Part shown: positions 62,930-64,000 of the stretch, one piece after another
How positions within the stretch are numbered: the first letter of the stretch is position 1
How the letters are laid out: each line of letters begins with the position of its first letter
Source of the DNA: Croceivirga sp.
GTDB lineage: Bacteria > Bacteroidota > Bacteroidia > Flavobacteriales > Flavobacteriaceae
Length of the DNA: 64,000 bases
Assembly (NCBI GenBank): GCA_028284935.1
Contig: JANQQQ010000039.1
Coordinates: 372,001-436,000, forward strand
Direction of reading: 5' to 3'
The notes under the pieces: model-generated
The model's database searches: none
What the model was told of the DNA's origin: nothing
Seen by the model: the letters and a program-made list of their open reading frames with translations, nothing else
Translations under genes and position numbers: made by a program

Positions 62930-63162
62930 GATTTCCTTTTCTTTCCAAAAACGGCATCCATCACAAGATTCACGGAACGAAACCCCATATAGATCGCAAA
63001 TCCGGCCAGTAAAATTCCAATGATCAAAACAGGAATAAAAAGAGGTTTATCCGTATTCTTAAAAGCTTGGTAAAGTACTATGGGTGCAAGGAACATCACC
63101 AGGGCCGTATATACGAATGATTTTATTCCTTTAACCAATACATCTTTGTCTGTTCGTTTCAT
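62926..63162 (-). CDS. Small membrane protein, DUF6095-like
   Basis: 78 residues with two membrane segments (about 14-31 and 41-60) and a basic tail (FGKKRKS). It starts KRTDKDVLVKGIKSFVYTAL and resembles the flavobacterial family DUF6095; the name is from memory. It converges on the DUF4294 gene. No role known. Confidence 0.65.
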   Translation of the reverse strand: MKRTDKDVLVKGIKSFVYTALVMFLAPIVLYQAFKNTDKPLFIPVLIIGILLAGFAIYMGFRSVNLVMDAVFGKKRKS

Positions 63163-63274
63163 AAGTCCTGCAAGTTAAAATTAAGGTATTGTTTTGGGAA
63201 GTAAATAATGAAAATGTACCAATTGTATCCTTTTTGGATTATCCTTATTTTGAGCTAACAAAACCGACCCTTTT

Positions 63275-64000
63275 ATGAATTGGCTAGACTACACCATCAT
63301 TGTTGTTTATTTATTGGGATTTTTGGGCCTAGGATACCTGTTCAAAGAAAACAAGAATTCCGGAGATTACTTTTTGGGAGGACGAAGTATGGGCTGGATT
63401 CCCCTGAGTCTTTCCACTATGGCCACCCAACTTTCGGCGATAAGTTTCATTTCGGCACCTGCCTTTGTTGGTATTAAGGAGGGTGGGGGACTACAATGGT
63501 TGACCTATGAATTTGGTGTTCCATTGGCTATGGCTTTTTTACTGATTGCCTTGATTCCTTCGCTTTACAAAGCGGGCATAGTAAGTGTTTATGAATATTT
63601 GGAGAGGCGCTTTGATGCCTCGTCACGATTGCTCATAAGTTTTGTGTTCCAAATTAGTCGTTCAGTCGCCACTGGGGTTATGGTGTATACTATGGCTTTG
63701 ATTCTTCAGGCAACCACTGGCATAGAGTTTTGGATTTCAGTACTCTTGATTGGAGTAATTACTTTGGTGTATTCCTTTCAAGGGGGGATGAAAGCGGTTA
63801 TTTGGGGCGATGTGGTCCAAATGCTTATTCTATTTCTGGGTATTGTGATTTGTTTAGGATATGGTATCAGTGCCTTGGGTGGGTTTGAAAACTTTCTCAC
63901 TCAGGTAGATACCGAACGTCTTACAGCCGTTGACTTTGGCAAATGGGGCTTTAACAATGCGGATAAAAACGACGAGTTTGGGTTTTGGCCCATGGTCATT
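63275..64000 (+). CDS. Sodium:solute symporter (3' truncated by window end)
   Basis: The ATG at 63275 opens 242 codons up to the window edge without a stop. NSGDYFLGGRSMGWIPLSL, TMATQLSAISFISAPAFVG and SFQGGMKAVIWGDVVQMLIL are characteristic of the SSS family, and six hydrophobic segments are visible. The ligand is not determinable from this half; similar flavobacterial proteins are annotated for sugars, sialic acid or nucleosides. The gene is complete at its 5' end. Confidence 0.92.
   Translation, partial: MNWLDYTIIVVYLLGFLGLGYLFKENKNSGDYFLGGRSMGWIPLSLSTMATQLSAISFISAPAFVGIKEGGGLQWLTYEFGVPLAMAFLLIALIPSLYKAGIVSVYEYLERRFDASSRLLISFVFQISRSVATGVMVYTMALILQATTGIEFWISVLLIGVITLVYSFQGGMKAVIWGDVVQMLILFLGIVICLGYGISALGGFENFLTQVDTERLTAVDFGKWGFNNADKNDEFGFWPMVI

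Noticed and set aside
1-64000. tRNA, rRNA, CRISPR, insertion sequence, prophage and integrase signatures
   Set aside because: None were seen: gene gaps are short, no transposase or phage proteins occur, and no regular direct-repeat array is present.

Overview
The window is ordinary chromosomal DNA from a marine-type Flavobacteriaceae (Bacteroidota), with no sign of plasmid, prophage or integrated element. I place it near Flagellimonas/Muricauda or Maribacter from general protein character only. The evidence is: flavobacterial -7 promoter boxes (TANNTTTG); lipoproteins with Cys-Ser-Asp-rich amino termini; several Bacteroidota-restricted families (DUF4252, DUF4294, Oar-like and BtuG-like surface proteins); a CarB that stops before the allosteric domain; and weak use of Shine-Dalgarno sites. 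Genes are tightly packed on both strands. There are no rRNA or tRNA genes, CRISPR arrays or insertion sequences that I can see, and no gene-free stretch longer than 300 bases.

Layout. 1-5.6 kb: the end of a GlmU-like transferase, an A+T-rich RelA/SpoT-domain gene that looks like an insertion, mtaB, a small acetyltransferase-like gene, an alpha/beta hydrolase, an MltD-like lytic transglycosylase and a membrane TPR protein. 5.6-12.2 kb: rpmH (L34), carB, a serine beta-lactamase-like hydrolase and a LytS/LytTR two-component pair. 12.2-16.7 kb: an oxidative pentose phosphate cluster, with gnd (followed by TfoX-like and GIY-YIG-like genes) divergent from zwf-pgl. 16.8-20.4 kb: a small HxlR-regulated-looking pair, a hotdog thioesterase and rmuC.

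20.5-28.6 kb: a vitamin B12 region. A BtuF/BtuC/BtuD-type ABC transporter operon on the minus strand diverges from a cobalamin riboswitch that leads into a BtuB-like TonB-dependent receptor and a BtuG-like beta-propeller lipoprotein. After a strong terminator come a signal-less BtuF-like protein and a DPH6-like ATP-dependent amide ligase with overlapping reading frames.

28.6-33.6 kb: an S41 peptidase lipoprotein, then an ECF sigma factor, its probable membrane anti-sigma factor and four consecutive DUF4252 genes, preceded by a good ECF-type promoter. 33.7-39.2 kb: mscS, purB with a helical protein and a zinc-less sirtuin, then trmH with SRPBCC, VOC and membrane genes. 39.2-48.3 kb: a lipoprotein alpha-amylase, a carboxypeptidase-regulatory-domain protein, a DEAD-box helicase, rdgB, an ICMT-like methyltransferase, a fused SerB-SerA serine-biosynthesis enzyme, a PilJ-like sensor ending in an orphan histidine-kinase dimerisation segment, and rlmH. 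48.4-55.2 kb: nadC-yihY-DUF2147-priA, an orphan LytTR regulator and rpsF-rpsR-rplI closed by a perfect palindromic terminator. 55.2-64 kb: a large Oar-like TonB receptor, hisS, a NUDIX hydrolase, an M42 peptidase, DUF4294 and small membrane genes, and the start of a sodium:solute symporter cut by the window edge.

The parts most worth a second look are the B12 region with its DPH6-like partner, the sigma/DUF4252 operon, the RelA/SpoT-domain gene with its unassigned C-terminal half, the SerB-SerA fusion and the kinase-less PilJ-like sensor. All calls rest on reading the sequence and translations; no database search was run.
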